64,000 nucleotides of DNA from Solibacillus palustris (GTDB lineage Bacteria > Bacillota > Bacilli > Bacillales_A > Planococcaceae). The notes below the pieces were generated by a model that saw nothing but the letters and a program-made list of their open reading frames with translations, was not told the origin of the DNA and did no database searches. A program made the position numbers and the translations under genes. The DNA lies in contig NZ_JAKZFC010000001.1 in NCBI RefSeq assembly GCF_022549215.1, forward strand, positions 682,001-746,000. Reading direction: 5' to 3'. Shown one piece after another: positions 45,906-56,840 of this stretch (its first letter is position 1; each line of letters begins with the position of its first letter).

Positions 45906-47807
45906 ATGATGAATTTTACATCCTTTAATCCAATACAAGTAAATGCACAGCAGCAAGTAAGCGCCAATCAACCACTATCATTACGTCAAGATCAAGTATT
46001 TCACGGTACAATTAAACAGCTCTATCCAGATCAAATGGCTGAAGTACAAGTGGGGAACCAAAAGCTAATGGCGAAGCTTGAGGTACCATTGAAAGTAGGG
46101 GACGCTCACTTTTTTCAAGTGACTGCAACAACTCCACAAACTGAACTTAAAGTAGTAACTGGTCCAATGTCACAAGCGATGACACCAGCACAACAAATGA
46201 ATCAATTGTTAGAAACGATGAATTTACCAAAGTCTTCAGAAATGCAACAAGTGTTGTTGCATTTTATGAAAGCACAGCTACCGATTTCAAAGGACCAATT
46301 GATAGCTGCTGAAAACTGGATGAAAAATTTGCCAAATGGTGTGGATAAAAATAATGCCCTACAAGCATTACAGCGTATGGTCGAACTAAAAATGCCGTTT
46401 AACAGTACCGTGTTCCAAGCGTTAACACAAGGTACGAAAACAGAAGGCATGTCAGCAAATTTAGCAAATTTAGCACAGCTATTAACTAATCAAACAGGGG
46501 GCAATGAGGTATTAAAAAGTAATTTACTTCAACAAATTAATGCTATTGCAAAACCGCTTAACAATGAAACGGGCGGTGTACTATTAGCACGTGCTACCCA
46601 AACATTACTAGACCAATTTGCGCCAACTGCTGTGAAAATCCAAGCGCTAGCTACTTTAAAAGAAGCAGGAATCTTGCCAAATCAAGCAACACTGCAAAAC
46701 TGGCAAAGTATAAATCAATCCGCAACAACCCAAAATGTTTCAACAACGTTACCTGCGCAAGCTGGGCCAATGATTCAGCAACTTGCGAATACATCCCAAG
46801 AGCTAGTAAAGCCGATGTTAGATCAAGTAAAGGCGTGGGTGAATAATGAATCACTGCTAACATCAAATCAAAAACAACAAATTCAACAGCTAATCACTCG
46901 CTTTGAGCAAATTCCACCGTCTAAGCAAGCCATTGAAGTATTTGTCAAACAGATGCAGGAGCAATTAACAAAAGCTTTTAGTGACAATTCAACAGCCCGT
47001 TTATTCACACAAAATGAGCAGGGGGTATCCGCAAAGGACCAGCTACTGAGTTTAATCAAGCCAGATTCGAATTTCACGTTGAATGATGCTTTACTGCGAA
47101 ATTTAGTGAAAGCAACACAGGATAGCCCTCAACCGCAAAGTATATTGACACAGGCAGAGGCACAAGTGCAATCAGCTGCTGATAGTAAAGCGATGGAACA
47201 AGCGATTAAAACGGTATTAAAAGGGCTTGGTGTCAGTTATGAGGCGACCCTTGCAAGCAAAGCAGGTGATGTCCAAGCTATCGCACAGCAAATGAAGCCG
47301 CAGCTGTTAGCGTTAATTCAAGATATGCAAACGCCTCCTGCATTACGTGACGCAGCAGAAACAGTAATGGCCAGATTAAATGGTATGCAACTATCTTCGG
47401 GGGAAAATGGTCATCAGCATCAGCTTGTCATGCAAGTTCCGTTAGAGTTTTTTGGTAAAAAAATGGACGCAACATTGCAATGGAATGGCAGGATGAAGGA
47501 TGACGGCAAAATTGATGCGAACTTTGCTCGTGTTATGTTCTATTTGAATATGGAATCATTACAACAGACAGTGATAGACATGCAAGTACAAAACCGTGTC
47601 GTGATCATTAATGTGTACAATGATATCCCTAATTTAGAAACGCTTGCAATGTCGTTAAAAAGTTCATTGAAGGCTGGTTTATCAGATAAAGAATATACAT
47701 TATCCGGTTTATTTGTTAAGCCGTTTGGTGAGCAGCATACGAAAAATGTCACAAAAAGTTCAAATCATCCAGATGAACAGCAGGGCGGGGTGGATATCCG
47801 CGTATGA
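45906..47807 (+). CDS. ylqG: YlqG-like protein of unknown function, possible FliK-like C-terminal domain
   Basis: A glutamine-rich protein of about 633 residues in the position of B. subtilis ylqG. The N-terminal third has an OB-like start (QVFHGTIKQLYPDQMAEVQVGNQKLMAKLEVPLKVGDAHFF), and the middle is helical and rich in Gln, Leu and Ala. The C-terminal part (about 500-600; QVPLEFFGKKMDATLQWNG... and NFARVMFYLNMESL) resembles in layout the hook-length-control domain of FliK. That resemblance is by eye. No signal peptide or membrane helix. AAAGGGAG precedes two ATGs at 45906 and 45909. The stop overlaps ylqH. Confidence 0.75.
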   Translation: MMNFTSFNPIQVNAQQQVSANQPLSLRQDQVFHGTIKQLYPDQMAEVQVGNQKLMAKLEVPLKVGDAHFFQVTATTPQTELKVVTGPMSQAMTPAQQMNQLLETMNLPKSSEMQQVLLHFMKAQLPISKDQLIAAENWMKNLPNGVDKNNALQALQRMVELKMPFNSTVFQALTQGTKTEGMSANLANLAQLLTNQTGGNEVLKSNLLQQINAIAKPLNNETGGVLLARATQTLLDQFAPTAVKIQALATLKEAGILPNQATLQNWQSINQSATTQNVSTTLPAQAGPMIQQLANTSQELVKPMLDQVKAWVNNESLLTSNQKQQIQQLITRFEQIPPSKQAIEVFVKQMQEQLTKAFSDNSTARLFTQNEQGVSAKDQLLSLIKPDSNFTLNDALLRNLVKATQDSPQPQSILTQAEAQVQSAADSKAMEQAIKTVLKGLGVSYEATLASKAGDVQAIAQQMKPQLLALIQDMQTPPALRDAAETVMARLNGMQLSSGENGHQHQLVMQVPLEFFGKKMDATLQWNGRMKDDGKIDANFARVMFYLNMESLQQTVIDMQVQNRVVIINVYNDIPNLETLAMSLKSSLKAGLSDKEYTLSGLFVKPFGEQHTKNVTKSSNHPDEQQGGVDIRV

Positions 47808-48115
47808 GCGACAAAAAATATAAACGAAAAGAAGCTATTGCGTTATCATATGATCCACACAAAAAAAATGGTCCAACAGTTGTCGCAAAAGGAAAGGGAA
47901 AAATTGCTGAAAATATTTTAGAGCAGGCAACGCTTCATGATGTGCCTGTATATGAAGACCCAAACCTTGTAGAATTATTGGGACAGCTTGATTTAAATAC
48001 ATCCATTCCTGAAGAGTTATACCAAGCAGTAGCCGAAGTATTCGCTTTTATCTATCATTTAGATGAAAAGCATAAATTAACATCTAGCAACAAAAACGGT
48101 AAACTATTAAAGTAG
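47804..48115 (+). CDS. ylqH: FlhB C-terminal-domain-like protein (YlqH)
   Basis: A 103-residue soluble homolog of the cytoplasmic domain of the flagellar export protein FlhB. It has RKEAIALSYDP...NGPTVVAKGKGKIAENILEQATLHDVPVYEDPNLVELL, closely following FlhB after its cleavage site. The FlhB self-cleavage motif NPTH is not present; the matching place reads NGPTVV. No membrane helices. It overlaps the ylqG stop by four bases (ATGA), so the two are probably made together. The terminator hairpin includes its last codons. Confidence 0.88.
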   Translation: MSDKKYKRKEAIALSYDPHKKNGPTVVAKGKGKIAENILEQATLHDVPVYEDPNLVELLGQLDLNTSIPEELYQAVAEVFAFIYHLDEKHKLTSSNKNGKLLK

Positions 48116-48129
48116 TTTGCCGTTTTTTT
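48092..48129 (+). terminator. Terminator overlapping the end of ylqH
   Basis: AAAAACGG-T-AAACTA pairs with TAGTTT-G-CCGTTTTT. The TAG stop of ylqH is inside the right arm, and seven Ts follow. Confidence 0.85.
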
Positions 48130-48271
48130 GCAGTAATATTTTTTTGATTCTGTGACAAAATAAAGCTGTATAATGATTTTTTGCTTTATCTATTTTTTTG
48201 TCTATTGTAAAAATTAATTGAAGAGAAATTTTCGACATAAACAAAAGGAAAAAATGAAACTATGACAAATC

Positions 48272-48300
48272 TAGACATTATCAGAATTATTGTATAAAAT
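48272..48300 (+). promoter_or_regulatory. Possible promoter of sucCD
   Basis: -35 TAGACA (48272-48277), 17-base spacer, -10 TAAAAT (48295-48300). The start codon of sucC is 49 bases downstream. Another TATAAT-like box near 48170 lacks a clear -35. Confidence 0.5.
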
Positions 48301-48349
48301 AGATTATGTTAGTAGAATAATTTCCAAATGTCCGATGGGAGGATGTATC

Positions 48350-49531
48350 ATGAATATCCATGAGTATCAAGGGAAAGAGATTTTAAGAAAATACGGTGTA
48401 GCTGTTCCAAAAGGGAGTGTAGCGTTTTCACCTGAAGAAGCGGTTAAAGTAGCAAAGGAACTTGGTGCAAATGTAACGGTTGTTAAAGCGCAAATCCATG
48501 CAGGTGGACGTGGTAAAGCTGGCGGTGTAAAAATCGCAAAGAATTTAGATGAAGTGCGTTCTTATGCAAAAGAATTACTAGGGAAAATTTTAGTAACACA
48601 CCAAACAGGTCCAGATGGCAAAGAAGTAAAGCGTCTTTATATAGAGGAAGGCTCAGATATTAAAAAAGAGTATTACTTAAGTTTAGTACTTGACCGTGCC
48701 ACTTCTCGAGTAGTAATGATGGGCTCAGAAGAAGGCGGAATGGATATTGAAGAAGTAGCAGAGTCAAACCCTGAAAAAATCTTCAAAGAAGTGATTGACC
48801 CAGTAACAGGTCTGAATGCCTTCCAAGCGCGTCGCATGGCATTTAGTATGAATATTCCTTCAAAATTAGTGAACAAAGCAGTTGCGCTAATGCTTGGAAT
48901 TTACAAAGCGTTTATTGACAAAGATGCATCAACTGTAGAAATTAACCCGTTAGTAGTAACAGGTGATGATCAAGTAGTTGCATTAGATGCAAAATTCAAC
49001 TTCGACTCAAATGCATTGTATCGTCAAAAAGATATCGTCGAATTACGCGACTTCGATGAAGAAGATTCAAAAGAGATCGAAGCCTCAAAATATGACTTAA
49101 GCTATATTTCATTAGACGGAAATATTGGCTGTATGGTTAATGGTGCAGGTCTTGCGATGGCAACAATGGATACGATTAGTTATTATGGCGGTTCACCGGC
49201 TAACTTCCTTGACGTTGGGGGCGGTGCTACAGCTGAAAAAGTAACTGAAGCATTTAAAATTATTTTATCAGACAAAAATGTTAAAGGGATTTTCGTTAAC
49301 ATTTTCGGTGGTATTATGAAATGTGACATCATCGCAAAAGGTGTTATTACCGCTGCGAAAGAGGTCGGCTTAGCTGTGCCATTAGTCGTTCGTTTAGAAG
49401 GAACAAACGTAGACTTAGGTAAAAAATTATTAAATGAATCTGGCTTAAACATTGTTGCAGCAGATTCAATGGCTGACGGTGCACAAAAAATCGTAAAATT
49501 AGTCGAGGCTGAAGGCGGGGTTATGGCATGA
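48350..49531 (+). CDS. sucC: Succinate-CoA ligase (ADP-forming), beta subunit
   Basis: A 393-residue subunit of the citric-acid-cycle enzyme that couples succinyl-CoA cleavage to ATP formation. The ATP-grasp domain opens with [22 protein letters not shown]. It has [16 protein letters not shown] and [20 protein letters not shown]. The C-terminal CoA-ligase domain has [11 protein letters not shown] and [16 protein letters not shown]. The start is ATG 48350 with GGGAGGATG upstream. A longer frame from 48290 has no ribosome site. sucD overlaps the stop by four bases. Confidence 0.97.
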   Translation: MNIHEYQGKEILRKYGVAVPKGSVAFSPEEAVKVAKELGANVTVVKAQIHAGGRGKAGGVKIAKNLDEVRSYAKELLGKILVTHQTGPDGKEVKRLYIEEGSDIKKEYYLSLVLDRATSRVVMMGSEEGGMDIEEVAESNPEKIFKEVIDPVTGLNAFQARRMAFSMNIPSKLVNKAVALMLGIYKAFIDKDASTVEINPLVVTGDDQVVALDAKFNFDSNALYRQKDIVELRDFDEEDSKEIEASKYDLSYISLDGNIGCMVNGAGLAMATMDTISYYGGSPANFLDVGGGATAEKVTEAFKIILSDKNVKGIFVNIFGGIMKCDIIAKGVITAAKEVGLAVPLVVRLEGTNVDLGKKLLNESGLNIVAADSMADGAQKIVKLVEAEGGVMA

Positions 49532-50430
49532 GCGTGTTCATTAACAAAGAGACAAAAGTAATCGTACAAGGGATTACAGGGGAAACAGCCCTATTCCATA
49601 CAAAACAAATGCTTGAATACGGTACAAAAATCGTTGCAGGGGTAACGCCAGGTAAGGGTGGCCTTGAAATTGAAGGTGTTCCAGTATTCAACACAGTAGA
49701 AGAAGCAGTAAAAGCAACAGGTGCCAATGTATCGGTTATTTATGTACCAGCACCTTTTGCAGCGGACGCGATTGTAGAAGCAGTAGATGCTGGTTTAGAT
49801 ATGACAATTTGTATTACAGAGCATATTCCAGTGCTGGATATGGTAAAAGTAAAACGTTATATGGAAGGGAAGAAAACACGTTTAGTTGGACCAAACTGCC
49901 CAGGTGTAATTACGGCTGATGAATGTAAAATTGGTATTATGCCAGGCTATATTCACACAAAAGGTCACGTAGGGGTTGTATCACGTTCTGGTACATTAAC
50001 TTATGAAGCTGTACACCAACTGTCACAAGCAGGAATTGGTCAAACAACAGCGGTAGGTATCGGGGGAGACCCAGTAAACGGTACAAACTTTATCGACTGC
50101 TTAAAAGCATTCAATGAAGACCCTGAAACATATGCAGTAGTTATGATTGGTGAAATCGGTGGAACAGCTGAGGAAGAAGCTGCTGAATGGATTCAAACAA
50201 ACATGACAAAACCAGTAGTTGGCTTCATTGGTGGTCAAACAGCGCCTCCAGGTAAGCGTATGGGTCACGCAGGTGCGATTATTTCGGGTGGTAAAGGTAC
50301 AGCAGCTGAAAAAATCAAAGCAATGAACGAAGCTGGCATTGAAGTTGCGCCAACGCCTTCTGTTATTGGAGAAACATTAATTAAAGTTATTAAAGAAAAA
50401 GGTCTATACGAAGTTTGTAAGACACATTAA
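49528..50430 (+). CDS. sucD: Succinate-CoA ligase (ADP-forming), alpha subunit
   Basis: A 300-residue CoA-binding subunit. [24 protein letters not shown] (about 10-33) is the CoA-binding Rossmann start, GPNCPGVI lies in the middle, and the phosphorylated histidine is in [14 protein letters not shown] (about 247-260). It is coupled to sucC by an ATGA overlap and followed by a strong terminator. Confidence 0.97.
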   Translation: MSVFINKETKVIVQGITGETALFHTKQMLEYGTKIVAGVTPGKGGLEIEGVPVFNTVEEAVKATGANVSVIYVPAPFAADAIVEAVDAGLDMTICITEHIPVLDMVKVKRYMEGKKTRLVGPNCPGVITADECKIGIMPGYIHTKGHVGVVSRSGTLTYEAVHQLSQAGIGQTTAVGIGGDPVNGTNFIDCLKAFNEDPETYAVVMIGEIGGTAEEEAAEWIQTNMTKPVVGFIGGQTAPPGKRMGHAGAIISGGKGTAAEKIKAMNEAGIEVAPTPSVIGETLIKVIKEKGLYEVCKTH

Positions 50431-50433
50431 AAT

Positions 50434-50467
50434 AAAAGATGTAGCGAACGCCTCGCTACATCTTTTT
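50434..50467 (+). terminator. Terminator after sucD
   Basis: AAAGATGTAGCGA pairs with TCGCTACATCTTT across a 5-base loop, then more Ts. Confidence 0.93.
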
Positions 50468-50566
50468 CTATGAAAATATCTATTTTGTCGAAATTTGCTT
50501 ACAAAACTTCCCCATTCAAAAGAGCGGTCATTTAAATTTCTTCTATTTAAATAAGGAGTGTTTAAT

Positions 50567-51460
50567 ATGACAAATTCTATGGACGAAAAATTATTAAGGC
50601 TTCATTACATTCATCCTCTACCCTGGCAAAAAATCCAACATTTGTTGACGCTTATTAGTGATTTAGATGAGTTACGTAACTTATCACCGACTATTTTAGC
50701 GATGCATTTAAATATCAAACAGTCTACTGCGGCATCAATGATTGAGCTATACGATAAAATGCAGGCGACATTATTGCAACAATATTACGAAAAACATCAA
50801 ATTTATGCGATTCCATATACAAGTAAATTCTATCCACTACGATTAAAGGAAGTGTTTGATCCGCCAGCGGTTATTTATGCAAAAGGAAATATTTCGTTAT
50901 TACAAGAGCCGCGTATGATGGCGGTAATTGGTTCGAGAATTGCAACGAACTATAGTGAAAATGCGTTAAAATTACTGATACCCCCACTTATTCAACAAAA
51001 ATTTGTTGTTGTTAGTGGTCTTGCGAAAGGGGCAGACCGACTAGCTCATGAAGCGGCAATACGATATGGTGGCAACACGATTGGTGTATTAGGACATGGA
51101 TTATTCCATAGCTATCCAAAAGAAAATGATGAACTACATCGTTACATGACGGAACATCAGCTTGTGATTACTGAATATCCACCATATGTGGGCGTGCAAA
51201 AATGGCATTTTCCTGCACGCAACCGTATAATAAGTGGCTTAAGTGAAGCATTACTTGTGACAGAAGCAAAATTAAAAAGTGGTACTTTAATCACGACAGA
51301 GCTAGCCCTTGAGCAGGGGAAGGATGTATTTGTGGTGCCGGGAAATATATTTAGTGAACTGTCAAAAGGGACAAATAAATTAATAAAAGAAGGCGCCATT
51401 CCTGTGTGGGATGGACATCAAATGTTAGCTGAATTGCAAATGTTTTCAAATTTTCGTTGA
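50567..51460 (+). CDS. dprA: DNA processing protein DprA
   Basis: A 297-residue protein that loads RecA on incoming single-stranded DNA during transformation. An N-terminal helical domain (about 1-95) is followed by the Rossmann-fold DprA domain with MMAVIGSRIATNYSENA, VVSGLAKGADRLAHEAAI, TIGVLGHG, FPARNRIISGLSEALLVTEAKLKSGTLIT and FVVPGNIF. No C-terminal winged-helix domain is present. The start is ATG 50567, because AAGGAG at 50553-50558 overlaps an alternative GTG. Confidence 0.95.
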   Translation: MTNSMDEKLLRLHYIHPLPWQKIQHLLTLISDLDELRNLSPTILAMHLNIKQSTAASMIELYDKMQATLLQQYYEKHQIYAIPYTSKFYPLRLKEVFDPPAVIYAKGNISLLQEPRMMAVIGSRIATNYSENALKLLIPPLIQQKFVVVSGLAKGADRLAHEAAIRYGGNTIGVLGHGLFHSYPKENDELHRYMTEHQLVITEYPPYVGVQKWHFPARNRIISGLSEALLVTEAKLKSGTLITTELALEQGKDVFVVPGNIFSELSKGTNKLIKEGAIPVWDGHQMLAELQMFSNFR

Positions 51461-51523
51461 AAAAAAGTTGCATTCTCCGCCAATCTGTTATACATTTTGC
51501 AACAGGAAAAGCTTTGAAAAACA

Positions 51524-51552
51524 TTGACAAATTCATTTAGAATGAATTTAAG
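51524..51552 (+). promoter_or_regulatory. Possible promoter of topA
   Basis: -35 TTGACA (51524-51529) is perfect; the hexamer 17 bases later is TTTAAG (51547-51552), a poor -10. The topA start is 33 bases further. Confidence 0.4.
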
Positions 51553-51584
51553 AAAATAACAAACCTCTATAAGGAGGAAAACAG

Positions 51585-53669
51585 ATGGCAGATTATTTAG
51601 TAATTGTAGAATCACCTGCGAAGGCGAAAACTATTGAACGCTATTTAGGAAAAAAATATAAAGTAAAAGCATCAATCGGGCATGTGCGGGATTTACCACG
51701 CAGTCAAATGGGAATTGATACTGAAAACAACTATGAACCAAAATATATTACGATTCGCGGGAAAGGCCCTGTGTTACAAGAATTAAAAACAGCAGCCAAA
51801 AAAGTGAAGAAAATCTATCTCGCAGCCGACCCCGACCGTGAAGGGGAGGCAATCGCTTGGCATTTAGCGAATGCGTTAAACGTTGATATTCATTCAGATT
51901 GCCGCGTAGTATTCAATGAGATTACTAAAGAAGCGATATTAGAAAGCTTTAAGCATCCACGTCCGATTAATATGGATTTAGTTGATGCGCAACAAGCACG
52001 TCGTATTTTAGACCGTTTAGTTGGTTATAACATTAGTCCGATTCTTTGGAAAAAAGTAAAAAAAGGTTTATCAGCGGGTCGTGTGCAATCGGTCTCATTG
52101 CGATTAATTATTGATCGTGAAAATGAAATTAAAAGTTTTGAACCAGAAGAATACTGGTCAATCGAAGCATCGTTTGAGAAAGGTAAAAAGGAATTTGAAG
52201 CCTTTTATTATGGCGATGGCAAGGAAAAAGTGAAGTTAACAAATGAAGAACAAGTAACGAAAGTACTGAAAAACGTTAAAGGTTCTGACTTTGAAGTGAT
52301 GAATGTTGTGAAAAAGGAGCGTAAACGAAATGCGGCACCTGCCTTTACAACTTCTTCTTTACAACAAGAGGCTGCACGTAAATTAAATTTCCGTGCTAAA
52401 AAGACGATGATGCTTGCCCAACAGTTATACGAAGGGATCGAGCTGAGCAAAAAAGAAGGCGCGGTCGGGTTAATTACGTATATGCGTACTGATTCAACAC
52501 GTATTTCTGATTCAGCCAAAGCAGAGGCTATTTCTTATATTGAAGGCAAATACGGTAAAGACTTTATAGCCCAAGAGCAAAAGCAAGTAAAGGCAAAAGC
52601 GAATGCCCAAGATGCCCACGAAGCGATTCGTCCAACTAGTGCGATGCGTACACCAGAAGAGTTAAAAGCGGTGTTAAGTCGTGACCAATTACGCTTATAC
52701 CGTCTTATTTGGGAGCGCTTTGTTGCCAGTCAAATGGCACCGGCAATTTTAGATACGGTAACGGTAGACTTGCAAAACAATGATGTGATGTTCCGAGCAA
52801 ATGGTTCACAAGTGAAATTTGCAGGGTTCATGAAGCTTTATATTGAAGGAACTGACGATCAAACAGAGGAAACGAACAAGCTGTTACCGGAAATGGAAGT
52901 TGGCGATAAAGTGAAATCACTTGAAATCGAACCGAAGCAGCATTTCACACAGCCGCCACCACGCTATTCAGAGGCTCGATTAGTAAAAACGCTTGAAGAG
53001 CTAGGTATAGGCCGTCCATCAACGTATGCACCAACGCTTGATACAATTCAAAAACGAGGCTATGTACAGCTAGATGCAAAACGCTTTGTACCGACTGAGC
53101 TTGGTGAAATTGTTCATCAGGCAACATTAGAATTTTTCCCGGAAATCATTAACATTGAATTCACAGCTCAAATGGAGCAAAACTTAGATGAAATCGAAGA
53201 AGGCATTACACAATGGGTCAATGTCATCGACGAATTTTATAAAGACTTTGAACCACGCGTGAAATATGCCGATGAAGCAATGGAAAAAATTGAAATTAAA
53301 GACGAGCCAGCCGGAGAAGATTGTGAAAAATGTGGCGCGCCAATGGTATTTAAACTAGGGCGCTATGGTAAGTTTATGGCATGTTCAAACTTCCCAGATT
53401 GCCGTAATACAAAAGCAATCGTCAAACCAATTGGTGTACAATGCCCAACATGTAAGGAAGGCGAAATCGTAGAGCGTAAGTCAAAAACAAAACGTATTTT
53501 CTACGGTTGCAATCGCTACCCAGAATGTGACTTCGTATCATGGGATAAGCCAATAAGTAGACCATGTCCGAAATGTAGTGCATTATTAGTTGAGAAGAAA
53601 TTGAAAAAAGGTGTTCAAATTCAATGTACAAACAGTGAATGTGACTATGAAGAAACACCATCACAATAA
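51585..53669 (+). CDS. topA: DNA topoisomerase I
   Basis: A 694-residue type IA topoisomerase that relaxes negative supercoils. The TOPRIM domain (about 3-115) has [32 protein letters not shown] and [14 protein letters not shown]. The cleavage tyrosine is in [15 protein letters not shown] (about 296-310). Three C-terminal zinc ribbons (from about 575) have CEKC...C, CPTC...C and CPKC...C pairs. AAGGAGG precedes the ATG. trmFO follows after 17 bases. Confidence 0.97.
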   Translation: MADYLVIVESPAKAKTIERYLGKKYKVKASIGHVRDLPRSQMGIDTENNYEPKYITIRGKGPVLQELKTAAKKVKKIYLAADPDREGEAIAWHLANALNVDIHSDCRVVFNEITKEAILESFKHPRPINMDLVDAQQARRILDRLVGYNISPILWKKVKKGLSAGRVQSVSLRLIIDRENEIKSFEPEEYWSIEASFEKGKKEFEAFYYGDGKEKVKLTNEEQVTKVLKNVKGSDFEVMNVVKKERKRNAAPAFTTSSLQQEAARKLNFRAKKTMMLAQQLYEGIELSKKEGAVGLITYMRTDSTRISDSAKAEAISYIEGKYGKDFIAQEQKQVKAKANAQDAHEAIRPTSAMRTPEELKAVLSRDQLRLYRLIWERFVASQMAPAILDTVTVDLQNNDVMFRANGSQVKFAGFMKLYIEGTDDQTEETNKLLPEMEVGDKVKSLEIEPKQHFTQPPPRYSEARLVKTLEELGIGRPSTYAPTLDTIQKRGYVQLDAKRFVPTELGEIVHQATLEFFPEIINIEFTAQMEQNLDEIEEGITQWVNVIDEFYKDFEPRVKYADEAMEKIEIKDEPAGEDCEKCGAPMVFKLGRYGKFMACSNFPDCRNTKAIVKPIGVQCPTCKEGEIVERKSKTKRIFYGCNRYPECDFVSWDKPISRPCPKCSALLVEKKLKKGVQIQCTNSECDYEETPSQ

Positions 53670-53686
53670 GATTTGAGGTAATAACA

Positions 53687-55000
53687 ATGACACAACCAGT
53701 AGTAAATGTAATTGGTGCAGGTCTTGCGGGATCTGAGGCAGCTTGGCAAATCGCAAAGCGCGGCGTGAATGTTCGCCTTTATGAAATGCGCCCAGTAAAA
53801 CAGACACCAGCCCACCATACTGATAAATTTGCAGAGCTAGTATGCTCGAACTCATTACGTGCAAACGGCCTCACAAATGCAGTTGGCGTAATTAAAGAAG
53901 AAATGCGTAAACTAGATTCGGTGATTATGTCAGCGGCTGATAATTGTTCTGTACCTGCAGGTGGTGCATTAGCGGTCGACCGTCATGAGTTTGCAGGCTA
54001 TGTAACTGAGCACGTGAAAAACCATCCATTAATCGAAGTGATTAATGAAGAGGTAACGGAAATTCCAGAAGGTATCACAGTTATTGCAACAGGCCCATTA
54101 ACGTCTGAAGCGTTAGCGCAAAAAATTCAAGGTCTAACTGGCGAAGAGTATTTATACTTCTACGATGCAGCAGCACCAATTATCGAAAAAGATTCAATCG
54201 ACATGGACAAAGTTTATTTAAAGTCTCGTTATGACAAAGGCGAAGCGGCATACTTAAACTGCCCAATGAACAAGGAAGAATTCGATGCATTCCGCCTAGC
54301 GTTAATTGAAGCAGAATGTGCACCATTAAAAGAATTCGAAAAAGAGAAGTATTTCGAAGGCTGTATGCCAATCGAGGTTATGGCAGCGCGTGGTGAAAAA
54401 ACGATGACATTTGGACCGATGAAGCCAGTTGGTTTAGAAGATCCGAAAACTGACAAACGTCCATATGCGGTCGTTCAATTACGTCAAGATGATGCAGCAG
54501 GTACACTTTACAACTTAGTAGGCTTCCAAACGCATTTAAAATGGCCAGAGCAAAAACGTGTATTCTCGATGATTCCAGGTTTAGAAAGCTTAGAAATCGT
54601 TCGTTATGGTGTTATGCATCGTAACACTTTCATCAACTCACCGAAAGTGTTAGCGCAGACGTATCAATTAAAAGCACGCCCAAACCTATTCTTTGCTGGT
54701 CAAATGACAGGTGTTGAAGGTTATGTAGAATCTGCTGGGAGTGGTTTAATCGCAGGGATTAACGCAGCTCGTATGGCATTAGGTCAAGAGCTTCTATACT
54801 TCCCGCACGAAACGGCACTTGGTTCGATGGCACGTTATATTACACATACTGATGCGAAAAACTTCCAACCAATGAATGTTAACTTCGGTATTTTCCCAGA
54901 GCTTGGTGAACGTATTAAATCGAAACCGGAGCGCGCGGAAAAACACGCTACAAGAGCGTTAGAATCAATTCAGAATTTTATTAATACTCAGGTAATTTAA
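53687..55000 (+). CDS. trmFO: Methylenetetrahydrofolate-tRNA-(uracil-54-C5)-methyltransferase TrmFO
   Basis: A 437-residue folate- and FAD-dependent enzyme that makes ribothymidine at position 54 of tRNA. The FAD-binding start is [21 protein letters not shown] (about 6-26), followed by [22 protein letters not shown]. The catalytic cysteine lies in [14 protein letters not shown] or the nearby [10 protein letters not shown]. The C-terminal [20 protein letters not shown] is typical. It ends with a terminator and a long gap before xerC. Confidence 0.96.
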   Translation: MTQPVVNVIGAGLAGSEAAWQIAKRGVNVRLYEMRPVKQTPAHHTDKFAELVCSNSLRANGLTNAVGVIKEEMRKLDSVIMSAADNCSVPAGGALAVDRHEFAGYVTEHVKNHPLIEVINEEVTEIPEGITVIATGPLTSEALAQKIQGLTGEEYLYFYDAAAPIIEKDSIDMDKVYLKSRYDKGEAAYLNCPMNKEEFDAFRLALIEAECAPLKEFEKEKYFEGCMPIEVMAARGEKTMTFGPMKPVGLEDPKTDKRPYAVVQLRQDDAAGTLYNLVGFQTHLKWPEQKRVFSMIPGLESLEIVRYGVMHRNTFINSPKVLAQTYQLKARPNLFFAGQMTGVEGYVESAGSGLIAGINAARMALGQELLYFPHETALGSMARYITHTDAKNFQPMNVNFGIFPELGERIKSKPERAEKHATRALESIQNFINTQVI

Positions 55001-55005
55001 TTGCG

Positions 55006-55043
55006 AAAAGCCCTTAAAGACTGTTATACTTTAAGGGCTTTTA
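55006..55043 (+). terminator. Terminator after trmFO
   Basis: AAAAGCCCTTAAAG pairs perfectly with CTTTAAGGGCTTTT across a 9-base loop. Confidence 0.9.
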
Positions 55044-55383
55044 TGTTTTAATTAGTACTATTAAAATTACAATGAAAAAGTGGTTCATCACCATAATATA
55101 GATTTTTTTGTAATCTGCGTCTCCCTAAGCGAAATAAATCATATTATACACAACCATGTAGTCCTAAAAAAGGGATTAACTACTTAGGAAATATTACTAA
55201 ATGATATTTTTCGAAGAAGATATCATTAAATATCTGGAAAGATACAAGAAATGCGAATAACTTAAGTAAAAACAGATTGAAATCTTTACTCGATAAGTAT
55301 AGTGTCAATATGTATGTTTTTTATGTGATTCGATTTAAATCACACGATTCAATATTACTTCTGTAATTAGGGGGTCATGTACA
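55044..55383. other. Long intergenic region before xerC
   Basis: About 340 AT-rich bases without a gene. It holds inverted repeats AATGATAT/ATATCATT (about 55200-55228) and GTGATT/AATCAC (about 55325-55345), the latter close to the xerC start. TTGAAA and TATAGT near 55278-55305 are only 15 bases apart, so a promoter there is uncertain. Confidence 0.4.
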
Positions 55384-56280
55384 ATGAATGTACAAATGGA
55401 AGAAGCGCTCGAGCAATTTATTCGCTATGTACAACTAGAAAAAAACTTTTCTCTACATACCGTGCGCGAGTATCAGTCCGACCTTGAAAATTTCTTTACA
55501 TTTTTACAATCAGAAGGCATTGCCGATATTGCCGAAGTTGATTATATTCATGCAAGACTATACGTTACGAAACTGTATGATGAACAAAAAGCGAGAACTT
55601 CAATTTCAAGAAAGATCTCATCTATCCGTTCTTTTTTTCGTTTTTTAAATCGTGAACAGCATATTGATGATGCTCCGTTTCGTTCACTTTATCATCCGAA
55701 AAAGGAAGAACGATTACCGAGCTTTTTTTATGAGGAAGAACTAGCCCAGCTATTCGAGAAAAATCAAGGAGACGAACCGAAGCAAATTCGAAATATCGCG
55801 CTTTTGGAGCTACTTTATGCAACGGGGATGCGTGTTAGTGAATGCGTAGGTTTAGAGCTATCAGATGTTGATTTTCACTATAGCATTATTCGCGTAATGG
55901 GGAAGGGGCGTAAAGAACGTATTATTCCGTTTGGGCAATTTGCGCATGATGCACTGACGCGTTATTTATATGTTCGTTCCACATTAATGAAAACGAATGA
56001 GCATCAAAAAGTATTTGTTAATTTGCGAGGTGGCGAACTTACTGCACGTGGCGTACGTTATATATTAAGCGAGATGATTGAACATGCGAGCATGCATACC
56101 AAGATTTATCCACATATGTTACGACATACATTCGCAACTCATTTATTAAATAATGGGGCAGATATGCGTACCGTTCAAGAATTACTCGGGCATGCGAACT
56201 TATCTTCTACTCAAATTTATACTCATGTAACGAAGGAAGCTCTTCGAAAGACGTATATGAATAGTCATCCGAGGGCATAA
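55384..56280 (+). CDS. xerC: Tyrosine recombinase XerC (CodV)
   Basis: A 298-residue site-specific recombinase that, with XerD, resolves chromosome dimers at dif. An N-terminal SAM-like core-binding domain (about 4-90) precedes the catalytic domain with Arg in LLYATGMRVSECVGL, the HMLRHTFATHLL box (His-x-x-Arg), LLGHANLSSTQIYTHVT (His and nucleophile Tyr). It begins the xerC-hslV-hslU-codY cluster and hslV follows after 17 bases. Confidence 0.95.
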   Translation: MNVQMEEALEQFIRYVQLEKNFSLHTVREYQSDLENFFTFLQSEGIADIAEVDYIHARLYVTKLYDEQKARTSISRKISSIRSFFRFLNREQHIDDAPFRSLYHPKKEERLPSFFYEEELAQLFEKNQGDEPKQIRNIALLELLYATGMRVSECVGLELSDVDFHYSIIRVMGKGRKERIIPFGQFAHDALTRYLYVRSTLMKTNEHQKVFVNLRGGELTARGVRYILSEMIEHASMHTKIYPHMLRHTFATHLLNNGADMRTVQELLGHANLSSTQIYTHVTKEALRKTYMNSHPRA

Positions 56281-56297
56281 GTTAAGGAGGAAATAGG

Positions 56298-56840
56298 ATG
56301 GGACAAATTCATGCAACAACGATTTTTGCCATTCATCACAATGGTGAATGTGCGATGGCAGGCGACGGTCAAGTAACATTAGGCAATCAAGTTGTGATGA
56401 AGCATACGGCAAAAAAGGTCAGACGTCTGTTTAATGGTAAAGTACTTGCAGGCTTTGCTGGTTCTGTAGCAGATGCTTTCACATTATTTGAAATGTTTGA
56501 GGCGAAATTAAATGAATATAATGGTAACTTACAACGTGCAGCTGTTGAGGTGGCAAAGCAATGGAGAGGCGATAAAATGCTACGCCAATTAGAAGCGATG
56601 TTGTTAGTGATGGATAAAACAACATTATTATTAGTTTCTGGAACAGGTGAAGTCATTGAGCCGGATGATGGAATTTTAGCGATTGGTTCTGGTGGCAATT
56701 ATGCATTGTCAGCTGGACGTGCGTTAAAAACACATGCTGGAGATCATTTGTCTGCAAAGGAAATTGCACAAGCAGCTTTAACAACAGCAGCGGATATTTG
56801 TGTGTTTACGAATCATAATATTATCTTGGAGGTATTATAA
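56298..56840 (+). CDS. hslV: ATP-dependent protease peptidase subunit HslV (ClpQ)
   Basis: A 180-residue proteasome-like peptidase that works with HslU. The start is [12 protein letters not shown] and the body has [44 protein letters not shown] and [24 protein letters not shown]. The usual catalytic threonine corresponds to Thr7 (ATTIFA). In B. subtilis ClpQ the residue after Met is Ser and is the reported N-terminal nucleophile; here it is Gly. AAGGAGG precedes the ATG. hslU begins on the last base of its stop (TAATG). Confidence 0.95.
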   Translation: MGQIHATTIFAIHHNGECAMAGDGQVTLGNQVVMKHTAKKVRRLFNGKVLAGFAGSVADAFTLFEMFEAKLNEYNGNLQRAAVEVAKQWRGDKMLRQLEAMLLVMDKTTLLLVSGTGEVIEPDDGILAIGSGGNYALSAGRALKTHAGDHLSAKEIAQAALTTAADICVFTNHNIILEVL

